Part shown: piece by piece, positions 34,999-47,168 of the stretch
How positions within the stretch are numbered: the first letter of the stretch is position 1
How the letters are laid out: the number at the start of each line of letters is the position of its first letter
From: Cantharellus purpuraceus
Taxonomy: Eukaryota; Basidiomycota; Agaricomycetes; Cantharellales; Hydnaceae
Assembly (NCBI GenBank): GCA_025174535.1
Contig: JALBUN010000004.1
Coordinates: forward strand, 434,001-498,000
Direction: 5' to 3'
DNA: 64,000 bases
The notes under the pieces: generated by a model
Database searches by the model: none
Told to the model about the DNA's origin: nothing
What the model saw: only the letters and a program-made list of their open reading frames with translations
Program-made: the position numbers and the translations under genes

Positions 34999-36480
34999 CA
35001 TAAAAGCCCAGCACCACAAGCAACTCATGAGTGGTCTCCCAACCCTTAAGCATTTGCAAAATTTCCTTCGTCGTTGCTTCAACATGACACACGGTGTCCG
35101 TCTGGAGATGTCCTAATCATTCACTCATCAAAACGACACATAGCCTTCGCCTCACAGCCAACTCACGAGTCGCCTCCTCTCTCTCTTCAGCATTTGCAAC
35201 ATTTCCTCTGCCATATCTTCAACATGAAGCATGGTCTCCATCTGCAGCCCATCAGTCAGAGGAACCTAGCCTAGGGCTGTGGATATACAAACAGGAGACC
35301 GGAATAACAATCAAAGTGAAATCGTATAGAAGGATTTAAGTGATCCGATGGGCGAGAACATGACGGTGCGACTTTCAAGCATACTGATGAATGAATTCTC
35401 TGATAACAGCCCAGTGGGTGGACTTGTAATACGATGAGTCAGATAACAGTTGTCCACCTTCGTATACTAGGCTCGTCTCCCCTGCGTATGGTCCTTACTC
35501 TCTGTCCGCTCTACCCTCTATCATGCTCGCCTACCCTTCGGGTCCAATGGCTTGGCCCACCAAGCTCTAAATATCCCACGCAAGTGTTTCATCAAGGCAC
35601 GGCTCACGATACAGTCTCGCAAGATTACAGGACTACTTTGTTCTATGTTTGACAGTTGCTTCCTATAGAATCAATGGAGAGTACACGGTACATATTACGT
35701 GAGGCAAGTGCGAGTGCCATCTCAACTGCCATCTCCATGTCGGCGCGCAGTCTACGGATTCCGACACGATGTGAACATTGAATGTGACAGCGACACGTCT
35801 ATTCTGACCCTTATGTATCTCGATTGGCGTATTGCACACAATGGCCACTCGCAATGATTGTGAGGAATGAAGCTAGGGTGAAAACCCCACGGCACTGCTC
35901 TCCCCAATGTTCGACTGTGCTATTCAACAGCCAGGGTACTGTGCAGCAACGTCATATGACAACATGAGGAAACAGCGTGTGCGATTAGGTTCCGATTAGG
36001 TTCAAACCTCGCGATGCTACGCATGGTAGAATGGGGAAAGCAGCGTCTACAATAAGGTTAGAAATTGTCCTCACTTCTGAATCTCGCCTTCAAGGATGGC
36101 AAAATCTGTGAGGCATCTTCAACGTGACGGGCCAATATCATAGTCTCAAATCATGATGTAGGTGGAGTAGTAGTGCAAGGCTTCCTTTGTTTGTAAGAGG
36201 TACCAGACGAAGGATGCAAAGGCTTCCATATTAGATTATACCATGCATTCACGTGCAGGATCTAGGATCTCCCGCTTATAGGCACTGAGGCGGCGGCTTG
36301 ACATATACAGTAGGTGCACTCGCTAAACTTAATTTCTGCCAGTCAGCGCCGTACCGAAGCTCCAATCAAATGAGCCATATGGCCCTAATTAGGAATTTGT
36401 GAATTAAAAGTCTCAAAGTGTTTGCCACGCTGTAAACTGACAATGAGCTGTAAGGCTGTTAGCGTGAAGCATAGCTGCGT
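34999..36480. other. Right arm, no gene recognised
   Basis: Mirror of the left-arm stretch at 21674-23155. No frame with a recognised domain. It contains the cluster of differences between arms (about 35,341-36,041). Confidence 0.45.
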
Positions 36481-36490
36481 CTATATAAAC
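36481..36490 (+). promoter_or_regulatory. TATA box of the Cys/His-rich gene
   Basis: CTATATAAAC lies 29 bp before the ATG at 36519. Mirrored at 21664-21673 in the left arm. With a start site about 30 bp downstream, the 5' UTR would be very short. Confidence 0.5.
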
Positions 36491-36518
36491 GGTGGGGTCT
36501 CCTAAGACTTCTTTCCCC

Positions 36519-37784
36519 ATGGCAAACTACGGCACAATGTCTCTGGACGAGATGACAGCCTCCACAAGTAATGCAATGACGACACATGACTCTCATAACC
36601 TAGACGAAGGCCTCATTTACAATGCAGTGAGTACCTGAACTACCTCTAGGCGTATACCACTAACAGTGCTATAGGAGGAGTTGCAGTCATCGGATGTTTT
36701 GAATCCCATGGGGATCAATGCACCGATGGGCTTGGGCGAGCCATGGGCAAGCATGGCAACTCTGGGGCCAGGGAATGGGGGATACCCGGCAATGGGTAAT
36801 TTTCCAGGTGCGGCAGCAGCACCATGGACATACCCATCATCGCGGTATCCCCCCGGCACGGCAGCTCCATGGCTATACCCGGCAACAGGAAATCTGCCAA
36901 GTGCACCCTCAGGGCTGTTTCAGTGTGTGGCATGTGGCCACATACAACCTGCCCAACATATTCAGGATGGTGGACAAGTGAGGTGCGTGACTTTGACATG
37001 ATGAAATTGCAGAGAATGAGGCTGACGTGTGTTCAGGTCCACCATCAACACAAATAACTATATTCACAACCAGGGGACGGCGTGGAATGCCACAACCTCC
37101 CCACAGCCAGCAAATACCAGTCATATGCAAGAGGGTGGAAACCTGACTGCATCACTACTGGCCGCTCCAGTCCAGGATGGACCTGTGACAGAACCATCGC
37201 CGGCCGACACATATCCAGTACCATTATGGTCTGGAACGCCAGCACCACCACTGGCTATGTCAGCATCACTCCCTCCTTCCCCTGCCACAGCCTCAATAGG
37301 ACCATCGCAGGTTGGATCACCGGCAACCGCGGCTCAAAATCGTCCATACCGTCGCAAGTCACGTAAATGTGACTTTGTCGCTGCAGACGGCAACGTCTGC
37401 GGGCGTGTCATGTCGCACAACTTCGACCGTCACTGGGTCGCACATGGTCTCACTGAGTTAGAGGCAGTCCAACGGGGAAGACTCTCGATGCAGGACGCCA
37501 CGATTGTGAAATCGTTGCAGTGTCAGGAGTTGCTTGCACGTCACCAGTTGACTTGTCCTCTGAGATGCACGGATAATCGGACGCATCTGCTTACCTTCTC
37601 GAGGAAGGAGCATCTCCTCCGCCATCTGAGACGTCGCTGTCAGCGGCTGCACTCCGAGGAAGAGATTTCACAACTGTTGAGCGAGGCTGAGAAACCGATA
37701 AGGTGGAACGAGACTACGAGGAAGCTCCGTCGACTAGGGGACCATCAGCAAGCTGGGCACAATCGTTCGGTTGAGGATGTTTGA
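36519..37784 (+). CDS. 387-aa Cys/His-rich protein, unknown function (right copy)
   Basis: Three exons: 36519-36626 (MANYGTMSLDEM start), 36675-36982 and 37037-37784, joined by GT-AG introns of 48 and 54 bp. Phases agree and the total is 388 codons. Exon 2 is rich in Gly, Pro and Ala (GNGGYPAMGNFPGAAAAPW) and ends with CVACGHIQPAQH. After a Ser/Pro/Thr-rich stretch, exon 3 has a basic patch (RPYRRKSRKC), then a CX9CX10HX3H unit (CDFVAADGNVCGRVMSHNFD, then RHWVAH) and a CX3CX14HX3H unit (CPLRCTDNRTH...KEHLLRH). The two units resemble irregular C2H2 zinc fingers, so a nucleic-acid-binding role is possible but not shown. I know no named family for it. A TATA box precedes the start. An identical copy lies in the left arm. 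Confidence 0.75.
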
Positions 37785-38448
37785 AAGCGCTGTAGGGGCT
37801 TTTTTAACCATGTCAGCGGGGCAATTGGTTGATCGATGAAGGTGTTGAGAACGAATGTGGTGATGTTGAGCTCATTGCAATCGGCAGTTACTGCCGTGAG
37901 TTCCTAGGAACAGAATGCACTCGCAACCTCCTGTTGCGAGGTCGGGTTTTCTAATTTTCTAATTTTCTAATTTTCCAATACCTGAAGCATCGGGTTGATT
38001 GATATAACAATATATCGAGCTGTTGTGATGGTTAGATTGTAGACTACGTCCACATTTGAAGCTCAGCTGATTGGTGTAGGATCCGGCTTGGTGAGACGTA
38101 GATGCAATTATCAGAACATTGCTCGTTTCTGCGACCAATACCACCCATACATTCCTTGATCGATCTGGGAATCGAGTTCGAGGTTGTCGCCTTATGCTAA
38201 TTCGTCCACATAGCTTCTCGTTCCTTTCTAGGGCAAACCAAAAGGGACGTGTTTCGAACTGTGTTGCCCTATTGGCTGATATTTCACTCGAGACACTAGT
38301 AAACTGCGCTGTTTTACATTCTACCTCTTCCTACACATTCAAAGGCTCTATATACATGTCGATTCAAACCTTGACTCTGTCCACTTTCAAAATACAATCA
38401 ACTTCAGGGCTGCATCAAGAATCAACGTTAACCTCATATTAAAAACAA
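37785..38448. other. Intergenic between convergent genes (right arm)
   Basis: Mirror of 19706-20369, with the same hairpin near 37,922-37,943. No coding frame is convincing. Confidence 0.45.
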
Positions 38449-39788
38449 TCAATCTGCGTACCCAATGCTCTTGAGAAAGTCCGCAGTGGTATAAGTGGGC
38501 TTCCATCCTAGCTGACGAGTATACTCTGACCTGCAACGAGCGTTTGAGCCTAAATAATACAACTGTAATCCAGGAAACAAGTCAGCAACAATCTTGACTC
38601 AGACTCACTCCGCCGAAATATTTCTGGATTTCCACTTCAGTGAACGGGATTGGCTCAGGTTTTCCTATCCCCTTGGCATGCAGAGTACGAGCTACCTCCC
38701 TGGAAACATCTATGGCGGTGTACTCTATAAAATGATTAATGAGCTACCTCTGGACGAAAAAACCTTTGACTAACCTCCAGAAGCTGAGGGGCGAAAATGT
38801 AATTGAGTCTTATGAGTGAAGCATGGACGATCCTCACAAACCTGTGAAGTAGTACCCCTGGCGACCAGTTGCCGTCTTTCCGGCAAGTGCTGTTTCGAAT
38901 ACCGTAACGATCGCCGCGGCAACTATGCACAGTATGACTTAGTTCTCTACAAGGCTCGCTTCATATTGAGGGCGCACTTTCGGTAATATAGACGTCTGGC
39001 CACACATTCAATCCTTTCCCAATCACCCCCACTTGTCCGCGTGCGATGCTGGCGCGGATGAGGCCGGGGAGCTGAATAGAGGTCGGGTTAGAGATGCCCT
39101 TTTGAACAAGCACATGGTCGGCGATGCCATAGATAGTAGGGGGTGAAATGATGTGCGTTTTGACTTTGAGAGCTGCGGCAAGGACTAGGAGTTCCACGTT
39201 ACGATGGAAAGCCGTGTCGGGGATTGTGTAAATATGCTCCGTATCAAGGTCGGAGTGAACCACATTCGTGGCTGATGGAAAAGTTCGGGCTTAAGAATAA
39301 GAAACATCGTTCAAACGACATACCATACTCTCCCCGAACATCATCAGTCAGTACAGTACACCTGTCCCACTCTATACCGTCTCAGACACTGAACATCAAA
39401 GTAAAGTCACTTCTCACTATATGAATCAAAATAGGATTATCCTTCCGTCTTTTCATCCCTTCCAACATTGCGTTGCAGGAAGGCACGTGATCGGCAGACT
39501 CAGCGGTATGAATTACCACGTCCGCTTTCTCTGCTTCGGCTGAGAGAATGGCGGCATCGTCGAGTGTGCCGATGATGGGACGGACGCCAAACGACTCTAG
39601 CAAAGCCGCCTTATCTTTGTTTCTCACGACAGCAGAATATGAGCAGGATTTCGTTGAGGGCAATGAGAGTAAGTGCGCTAGCGTTGCACCACCAATATAT
39701 CCTGTAGCGCTGCAAAGGGAACACTCAGATGCAGCAGTCGGAGTGCTTGCATCAAGCACTCACCTGTGAAGAAGATGGTTTTAGTCAT
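38449..39788 (-). CDS. NAD(P)-binding epimerase/reductase-like protein (right copy)
   Basis: Mirror of 18366-19705, with the same exons, the same ATGYIGG nucleotide-binding motif and the same two junctions that do not keep phase by simple GT-AG splicing (intron 1 and the intron after ILIHI). Translated segments are identical between the copies. Neither copy offers a better reading than the other, so the phase problems were there before duplication or reflect splice sites I cannot see. Confidence 0.7.
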
Positions 39789-42484
39789 GGGGGAGCGATG
39801 TTTTTCAATCTAAGCTGCGTGTGTTTTCGACGTTGCGTCATATATACCAGGAACCCTGTCGGTATGAGTAAGCTAATGGCTTTGGGCGCTTTTCAACGAG
39901 CTTCGTTCGCGGACCGTCCAATTATCCCATCCTTTATAAGGATAAATATTTCACATGCTCATTTCCCCGTTCATCGAATAAAGACGTTAAGCAACACAGC
40001 ATGATTGGCTCATTTCTTTGTGGTTTCAGAGGTTGCTTAAGAAATCGATGGATCCTCAAGTGCATCCCCACATCTTACATAATGATTAGTGACCGGGCAC
40101 GTTTGTAGCTCAGTAGGGCATATATGAAATCAACTTTAGCCGAACTTTGCTAGCTATGATAGCCTTAGGAAAAGCTACAGTGGAGCGTTCGCAAAGCTCA
40201 GCTCTATAGTTGCTCCACACATGCCGCTTTGAAGCTCCGTTCAAAACGAGTGTCAAACCTCAATACTTCGCCGATGTGAAACCACCATGGACGACAAAAG
40301 GATCGATAACCCTGATAACTATTCGGTTCCCTTATCCCCAGGTCTGTTGAAATACTTGACAGCTTGACAGATAAACTCACACGACTAACTATAATCTAAA
40401 TACCTTGACAGATAAACTGTAATGAGAAATAAGTGAACATAGTATTTAGGGATAATAAAGTAACTCCCTACCTCAGCGTGTGTGTATTAAACACGACTGA
40501 GGGAAGGGAGACAGCTGCGACTCCTTTATATATACCATCGCAGCTGTGAAGTAAGTACTAGTGGAATAAATAGATTTAAATATGGTGGAGCGTTGTCATG
40601 TGGATTGAATGAGTAACGTCCCGCATTGTGACAACCCGTGTTGATGCGTTGTTATGGTAGGATCCCGTATCCGGTATTCCAACAAGGTCTTCGTTCGTGA
40701 CTCTTCGCAACTTCCAACTCAGGCACAAAGCAGAAGATTCTGACAGCTGGAGAGGTGGTTCGGGAGGCACAGCAGTAGTGGCCAAGGTTGTCCATCGCAA
40801 GTCACACTGATGATGGATGGGATGCCATGCCGTTCGGCTTGCATTCGGCGGTCTGACAAGCTGCCGGTCCAGGCCGTTGCTCCACCTCGGACTATGGCGG
40901 AACATCAAAAAGCTGGGTCTTCAGCTTAAGCTGGTTCCAAATATGCCCTAGTAATACAGACGTGATTCAACAGTACGTAGCAGGAGCAACAGCTTGTACA
41001 GGCCATGGTGCTTTGATGGGTGGCTATGGATCGAACCCCGCGGACCTCCGAACAAAAGAGAAACGGTGGCCACCTAACAACGCTTTTTGTCTCAGCCATG
41101 GTTGCTCTGTAGCTCCTATGTCAAGAGTCTTATATGGGAAGTATGTCGAAAATGCTAACAAAAAGGTAGATTATATGTTTGCAAGTTGGCGGATGCAAAA
41201 CCTAACAGGCGTATTCTTGCTGTACCATAGTGCCTCATCTCGTTGTCTCATGCACAACAGTCCAAGGAAAATTTTAATCGCGGATTCATCACCCGCTCGA
41301 ATTTGCCGAACCATGCCATTCTTTCGAACCGTCGCTCAAGTTGTCATTCCACCACGATATGTCACTATTGACTTCCCTCTTGCAGAGACGACCGAGCCCA
41401 TGCCCTGGTATCCATAACCAGCCGAGTGAGTTGATATCTGTATTGGTGGAATTGGCGGTTAATGCTCTGTATTGTTTCATGATTCGGTGGATCTAGGTCT
41501 GAAGTAGACAGACCATCAGCGTCATAACACGTGAGGAGATGAAATCAATATTGAGTCCTCAGAGGAATGGGAGGATCAGTCAGTTCCTGAGGGTGCGGCG
41601 CATGCGAGAGTTAGAGAAGAGAGCGCAGAGGAAGAGCACACGTCCCGGTCGCATCCGTGGACCTCGTGGAACAATAAATTCTTGGTTGGACTAAACATAG
41701 TGATAACCCAATGTGGACATTGTATTAACGCACGTCATTTCCTGATCACGTCCCTCTGAGGTCGCTTTCGTTTCGGAGCATACTTAGTATTCATTTTCTC
41801 CAGGTGCTACTCTACGTCGCATCACTGAACCTGTTATAAGATAAAACTTGAAGAATAGAAAGAGGAAAAGTGACCGTCCCCAACTCTATCCGAAGGGTGT
41901 TCGGGGTTCTGTCGAGTATAAATATTCGTAGTCTCACCATAAAAGTGTCCATTTTAATTGGTGGTGAATGTGTACAGAATGTGACCATGGAAATTACAGG
42001 CACAAGGCACTATGAATTCCTTTTTGAAAAATTATACACATATTTATAAGAAGTACCAAGTGGTTGGGGGGAAACAGAATTGGCGGAGGCAACCCCAATT
42101 CCGAGATTTTCGAAGTGTTGGACGGCGCAATAGTACTGTTGAACTCATCTGCAACTTCAAGCGGAACTACAAAGCGCAAGGAGAAAACTGCTGCATTCGC
42201 CAGCCATGGCTGCGATGCCATTTAGTGGGTCAGGACCGCCTGAGACACAAGAGCCTTCCATAAGGAAGCAGGAGGCACACCTTATGCAAGAGTCCGATGT
42301 ATCCCGCAATAACTCAAGCACAATTATGGGAAATCTCATTGGCTCGAAGTAAGACGCGACATCACCTGGAATTTTCTCTCATAATGAAACAAAATCGGCA
42401 GTCCTTACTTCTCCGCTAGATTCGGTTTAATGGTGCGAAGTATTTGACTCAGTAGCGAGTGAGTTTGAAACATGCTCGTCCTAG
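39789..42484. other. Right arm, intergenic with solo LTR-K
   Basis: Mirror of 15670-18365. It contains the LTR-K at 40345-40684 and the unassigned 151-codon frame (plus 40962-41417). A plus-strand frame starting about 42,214 (MPFSGSGPPETQEPS, ending at GTAAGAC near 42,350) may be the first BCS1 exon, but joined to 42485 it gives a stop. Confidence 0.4.
40345..40684 (-). mobile_element. Solo LTR-K (mirror copy), TSD AGGTC
   Basis: Mirror of 17470-17809, ends TGTTGAAATACTT and GGTATTCCAACA on the plus strand, with AGGTC duplications on both sides. Confidence 0.92.
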
Positions 42485-43897
42485 GGAGTAGGAGTAGGTC
42501 TAGCCGTTCTCAGACGCTCTGTTGGCTTCTTGAGTCATGCAGTCCGTCGGAGAATGCTTGTCACCCTCGAAATTCCAAATCAGGACAAGGCTTTTGAATG
42601 GTTTCTCGCATGGCAAGCGCAGGCGCATAGGGCATCTGCGGCGTCTCGATTTATGCGTAGTCATGAACTCAGTCTTGAGACAACATACCAGCAGCACCCG
42701 AATGGAAGTTCCGAAGCCATATTTAATCTTGTTGCAGGACCTGGCACGCATTGGTTTAGATATCGCGGAGGATGGATGCAGGTTTGCGATTACAAACGAC
42801 ATATCTTGATCGCCGCCTTTGTGGTGAGGCATTGAACGCTCACTTGCTTGACAGGTGAAACGCGAGTGTGAAACAAAATCCATGTCTATGGCCGTGGGTG
42901 TACCGTGGGAAATCATTACCCTTACCACGTTATCCAGAGATCGACGCCTCTTTCCGGTGCTTCTTACAGAAGCGCGGCATTTTGCATTAAGAGGTCATGA
43001 AGGAAAGCTTGTCATAAACACTGCTTGGGGTACATCTTGGAGGCCATTTGATAAACCGCGGCCAAAACGACCCTTAGAAAGCGTGGTGCTTCAAGATGGT
43101 GTCGCTGAACGAATTATATCTGATATAAAAACATTCCTCTCGAGACGACAATGGTATGCAGACCGAGGTGTGTTTATCATCACTTTGCTGTGGCGCATCA
43201 CTCAGGTATAGCAAGGTATTCCGTATCGCCGAGGATATCTCCTGTATGGCCCACCTGGCTCAGGAAAATCGTCATTTATTCAGGCTCTCGCGGGGTCGCT
43301 CTCATACGACATATGCCTTCTCATTCTCTCGGAAAAAGGGACTGGCCGATGATAAACTTAATCATCTACTCTCTAATGCTCCGGAGCGTAGCTTTGTGCT
43401 CATCGAGGATGTGGACGCTGCGTTCAATAAGCGTGTGCAGACTACTGAAGACGGGTGAGTTATCCAGGTGTCTTGTATATATCGTTCAAACAATGATGTC
43501 CACGCCAGTTATCAGTCTTCAGTGACATTCTCCGGGTTTTGGATGGTGTCGCCTCGGGGAGGAACGCATCATTTTCATGACTACAAATCATCTTTCGGCA
43601 CTTGACCATGCTCTTATCCGTCCAGGAAGGGTTGATCTGATTGAGCTTTTGGATGACGCTAGTCCTGCGCAGGCTAGTCGACTTTTTCTACAATTTTACG
43701 GCAATGCAGATTTATCAGAAGGCGGAGGAGAGCAGATGAGGTTGTCAAATGCCGCGGATGAGTTGGAGTCCTTGATAAAAGATGGTATAAGCCGAAAGCG
43801 CAGGGTCAGTATGGCGAGTCTTCAAGGTGTTTTCATACGCAATGGACCGATGGAAGCGGTTCAGATGTGTAAAGAAGCCTTTGTATCACGACCGTAG
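42485..43897 (+). pseudogene. BCS1-type mitochondrial AAA protein, decayed (right copy)
   Basis: Exons: 42485-42781 (acceptor CCTAG at 42480-42484), 42855-43167, 43216 to about 43454, and about 43,515-43,897. The N-terminal BCS1 domain (RRRMLVTLEIPNQDKAFEWF, YRGGWMQVKRECETKSMSM) is followed by the AAA module: [18 protein letters not shown] (Walker A), [12 protein letters not shown] (Walker B), MTTNHLSALDHALIRPGRVD (sensor-1 and arginine-finger region) and a C-terminal helical part. Lesions: one extra base after SEKG near 43,340 shifts the frame, and near 43,530-43,560 a short stretch plus one base is missing before the MTTNH block. No upstream exon with the expected membrane segment joins in frame. 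Family role: inserting the Rieske iron-sulfur protein into complex III. This locus is probably dead unless the indels are sequencing errors. Confidence 0.85.
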
Positions 43898-44017
43898 TAG
43901 ATCTTATGGTGATTGAAACATTAGAAGTGTGGACTGACTTGAATGTGGCAGAAGGTGTACCAGCCAAGCATATCAGCTGGAAGTCAACTGTAGTTGTATG
44001 GAACTTGAGCTTCAAAC

Positions 44018-44375
44018 AACATATTTGAAATCTAATAATAATTACTCTGGTGATGTCTCTGAGGCCTACAGCCTTACATGATTATGTCCAAGTCTGATGG
44101 GGGTAGATGTCCAGGTTCCAGTGGTGGTGCTGATACATCAATTGGGACTGGAGATGGATGGGTGTGTATGCTCTTGTTTAAGTCACTAGTGTGTACTGCC
44201 TTTGCAGAGCATTAGAAGCTTGAACTCGTGTGAAGCAGTTGCTAGACTACTTCACACATTGCTGTTACCCACTTCAGAGTGTCACTGGTTGGATGGTCAG
44301 ATTCATCCACCTACTTCCTTTAGCCTCTAAGTGCATTCCCCTCTTTTTGGAATATCTGGACACCTAAGCATCTGA
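44018..44375. repeat. LTR-Z fragment joined to LTR-T fragment
   Basis: 44018-44165 is an internal part of LTR-Z (AATAATAATTAC to GGAGATGGATGGGTG). From about 44168 to 44375 an LTR-T piece in the 28183-type orientation follows (GCTCTTGTTTAAGTCAC to ATATCTGGACACC). Both pieces are truncated on both sides. Confidence 0.8.
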
Positions 44376-44902
44376 TGTTACACACTAGGTCTGATTGGGG
44401 GTCAGATATTGGGTTGGAGTCAACAGTCAGAGTTGGAGTGGGAATTGGGGTGCAATGTGGGGGTTGGAACAGACTTGGCTTCAGCTTATGTGCTGCACTC
44501 TCACTAATACCAGTGTCCAAGATTTCAGAGATGGAGTATGACTTAGATAGTTAGGATCGGACTTAGGACTGGGTGTGATTCGATATTTGAACTGGGGAAT
44601 GAGGTCCCCAGTTGGCAACTTAAATACATATTTGAAATCAAATAATAATTACTCTGGTGATAGATCTCCAAGGCCAATGGCCTGACATGAATATGTCTGA
44701 GTCTGACGGGGACAGATGTCTGGGTTCCTATGGTGATGCTGATGCATCAATCGGAACTGGAGGTGGATGAGTGAGATTGATTGTGACAATCTGACAGATA
44801 AATGGAGACGTGATGGTTTCCAAATGGAGTATAGATTTCATGTGTGTAGGGATCTGAGTGGATCAGATGGGGATCTGGGTGTTAATGAATATAGCCATAA
44901 CA
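44376..44902 (-). repeat. LTR-Z (LTR of chromovirus fragment D)
   Basis: Full LTR, 527 bp, ends TGTTACACACTAGG and ATAGCCATAACA. It is followed by the usual post-LTR sequence (GTATCCCTCCATTTAAGG). Confidence 0.9.
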
Positions 44903-44938
44903 GTATCCCTCCATTTAAGGCTGAGCACTTGAGGCCTC

Positions 44939-45091
44939 ATGTTTGAGGTCTTACCCTCAATGATGTTGAACCCCTTAGCAAAGATGAGTGTGGCCCAGCT
45001 TGAGCAGCTGCTCCTGGCCCAACAGAAGGAAGAAGAAGAGGAGCAGAGATGGAAGGAGGAGGAGGAGGCAGAATGGAGACGGAAGGAGGAG
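44939..45091 (+). pseudogene. Antisense Zn2Cys6-like ORF, 5' fragment (copy D)
   Basis: About 150 bp encoding the start of the antisense ORF (FEVLPSMMLNPLAKMSVAQL, then the first charged repeats) before LTR-T cuts it at 45092. The segment that in copies A-C holds the TATAAAAG box and first ATG is deleted here: the sequence jumps from GAGGCCTCATG to TTTGAGGTC. Confidence 0.75.
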
Positions 45092-46143
45092 TGTATGGGA
45101 ACCACCTTTTCCCTATCAAATCCTATTTATGCAGCACCAATGTGCTATACTTTGCTTTTCCATTCCTAAATACCAGCATATATTTGGTGCTTGTACCTGG
45201 AATGGACTTATTCAAATATTCTCTATTTTTCCATATTTTTTCAGGAATATTCCATGCAGAACTCGGCCCAGAATGATTTATTTCTGCTGTGCCATAGTTG
45301 TGGACCCATAGGCGCCCACAAACCTTCACACAGCCAGCTCTCCCCCTTTGGACCAGGCATTTGGCCTGAATTCAAGCTCAGATGTCTCTGATCAATAAAT
45401 ATTCTCTAACTTGACAACCACAGCCTCTCAGGGCACTATTTTCTGTGGAGATCATCACCTGAGATGTGGCTATCCATGGCTGTCCAAACCAGTGCAGAAA
45501 ACAGGGTGGACACCCTTCTTTTTGCCTGATCAGTGCCTAGTTCAGGGATCAGATCAGCTGATGGGTGATCAAATCAGGTGATTGCCTTGGAATATTCTAC
45601 CCCTTTCCATAACATTCTAGCTGTTTCCTTCTATTATTAGATAGAACATTCCAGAACCATTATTCAGCTCCTGATCAGTGTTAATGCAGTGATCAGAACC
45701 TGTGATTGGCTTGGAATATTCTACCCCTTTCTTCCATCTATTAATAGGTAGAATATTCCAGAAGCATTCCTCAGCCCCTGTAAATACAATATATAAGGAG
45801 GTCATTCTGCCTCTGAAATAGTAACATATTCAACCTATTCTACCCATCTTCTGCACACCAGTGTGACTAGAGTGACATACGGTGTCATCCTCTATCTCAG
45901 TAACTGTTGATTACCAGTTCAGGGATCTTTTACAATTGTGTAACTGTACTTGATTGCACTCAAAGTAGTGATATTCCTGCTTTGGGCGTGAGTGTAGTAT
46001 CTACCTTGTGTGACTACAAATCTACAGGGTGAGATTGTCTGTCGATAGTCCTGCCATTAGTGCTCTTGTTTAAGTTACTAGTGTGTACTGCCTTTGCAGA
46101 GCATTAGAATCTTGAACTTGTGTGAAGCAGTTGCTAGACAACT
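45092..46143 (+). repeat. LTR-T, 3' truncated
   Basis: Starts TGTATGGGAACC and follows the 28183 copy for about 1.05 kb. It ends at AGTTGCTAGACAACT, where chromovirus copy B begins. The missing remainder is not found on the other side of copy B. Confidence 0.9.
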
Positions 46144-47051
46144 TGTTATGCACTAGGTCCGATTGGGGGTTGGAGATTGGATTGGAGGTTGGGTCGGAGG
46201 TTGGGTCGGAGGTTGGGTTGGGGTTGGAGTACGTCATGGGGGTCGGAACGGACTTGGCTTCAGCTTATGTGCTGCGCCCTCACTAATACCGGTGTCCGAG
46301 ATTTCAGAGATGGAGTATGACTTAGAGAGTTAGGATCGGACTTAGGAGCTAGGCGTGATTCAATATTCAAACTGGGGAATGAAGTCCCCAGTCGGGCAAC
46401 TTAAATACATATTTTGGAATCTAATAATAATTACTCCGGTGATGGGTCTCCGAGGCCGATGGCCTTACGTGAGTATGTCCGAGTCCGACGGGGATGGATG
46501 TCCGGGTTCCTATGGTGATGCTGATGCATCGATCGGAACCGGAGATGGATGGGCAGAATCGGCGGTGACAATCGGACAGGTAAATGGAGATGTAGCGGTT
46601 TCCAAATGGAGTATAGATTTCATATGCATGGGGATCTGAGTGGATCGGATGGTGTGAGGGCGACGCTGATGACGAGGCCACAACAACAAGATACTCAATA
46701 AGTGAGAGCCGATAAGAAATAATGCCAGCTGGTACAGCGGATATCCTCAGTCTATACAGCTGTTTCTGATAAATACATGGGACTTACCTGGTACAGCGGA
46801 TATCCTCAGAGATCAAGCTGAGGGGATCACACTGCACCAAGGCGAGTCTTTATACTAAATGATGGAGACGGATAGGAGAACCAAGATAGGGGAGGAAAGA
46901 TAGGGGAAGTGATAGGGGCAATGAAATAGGGGAGACGCACCCTGACAGGCTGCGCTGATAGGGGTGTCAAGAGAAAATACTAAAAATAGAATATGACTTA
47001 TTTGAACCCTGACAGACGGGGATCTGGTCGTTAATGAATATAGTCATAACA
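46144..47051 (-). repeat. LTR-Z (3' LTR of copy B), split by LTR-G
   Basis: Plus-strand ends TGTTATGCACTAGG and ATAGTCATAACA. Net length without the LTR-G and its duplication is 541 bp. In its repeat block near 46,165-46,220 some CGG triplets remain and others read TGG. Confidence 0.92.
46653..47014 (-). mobile_element. Solo LTR-G (362 bp), TSD GATGG/GACGG
   Basis: Plus-strand ends TGTGAGGGCGACG and AACCCTGACA. The flanks GATGG (46648-46652) and GACGG (47015-47019) are a 5-bp duplication with one C/T difference at a CpG. A TAGTATAAAGA-type box reads on the minus strand. It is close in sequence to the copy at 27706. Confidence 0.9.
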
Positions 47052-47153
47052 GTATCTCTCCATTTAAGGCTGAGCCCCTGAGGCCTCATGTCCGTGGATT
47101 GAATAGGTGAGACGATTGGGTGCGGTCGGAGTTATACTGGGGGTCTGGAGACG

Positions 47154-47161
47154 TATAAAAG
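47154..47161 (+). promoter_or_regulatory. TATA box of the antisense ORF
   Basis: TATAAAAG ends 7 bp before the first ATG (47169). The same box, at the same distance, is present in copy A (4033-4040) and copy C (about 26,466). If transcription starts 25-35 bp after the box, the first ATG is not in the transcript and Met9 (47193) or a later Met would start the protein. Confidence 0.55.
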
Positions 47162-47168
47162 GAGGGGC

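Larger units (their letters stand above)
34073..43022 (-). repeat. Right arm of giant inverted repeat (8,950 bp)
   Basis: Reverse complement of the left arm without the two later insertions. Beyond 43022 the right side continues into the rest of the BCS1-type gene. Below 34073 it continues into the copia 3' end. The right side therefore keeps the natural context at both ends and is the likely donor of the duplication. Confidence 0.95.
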
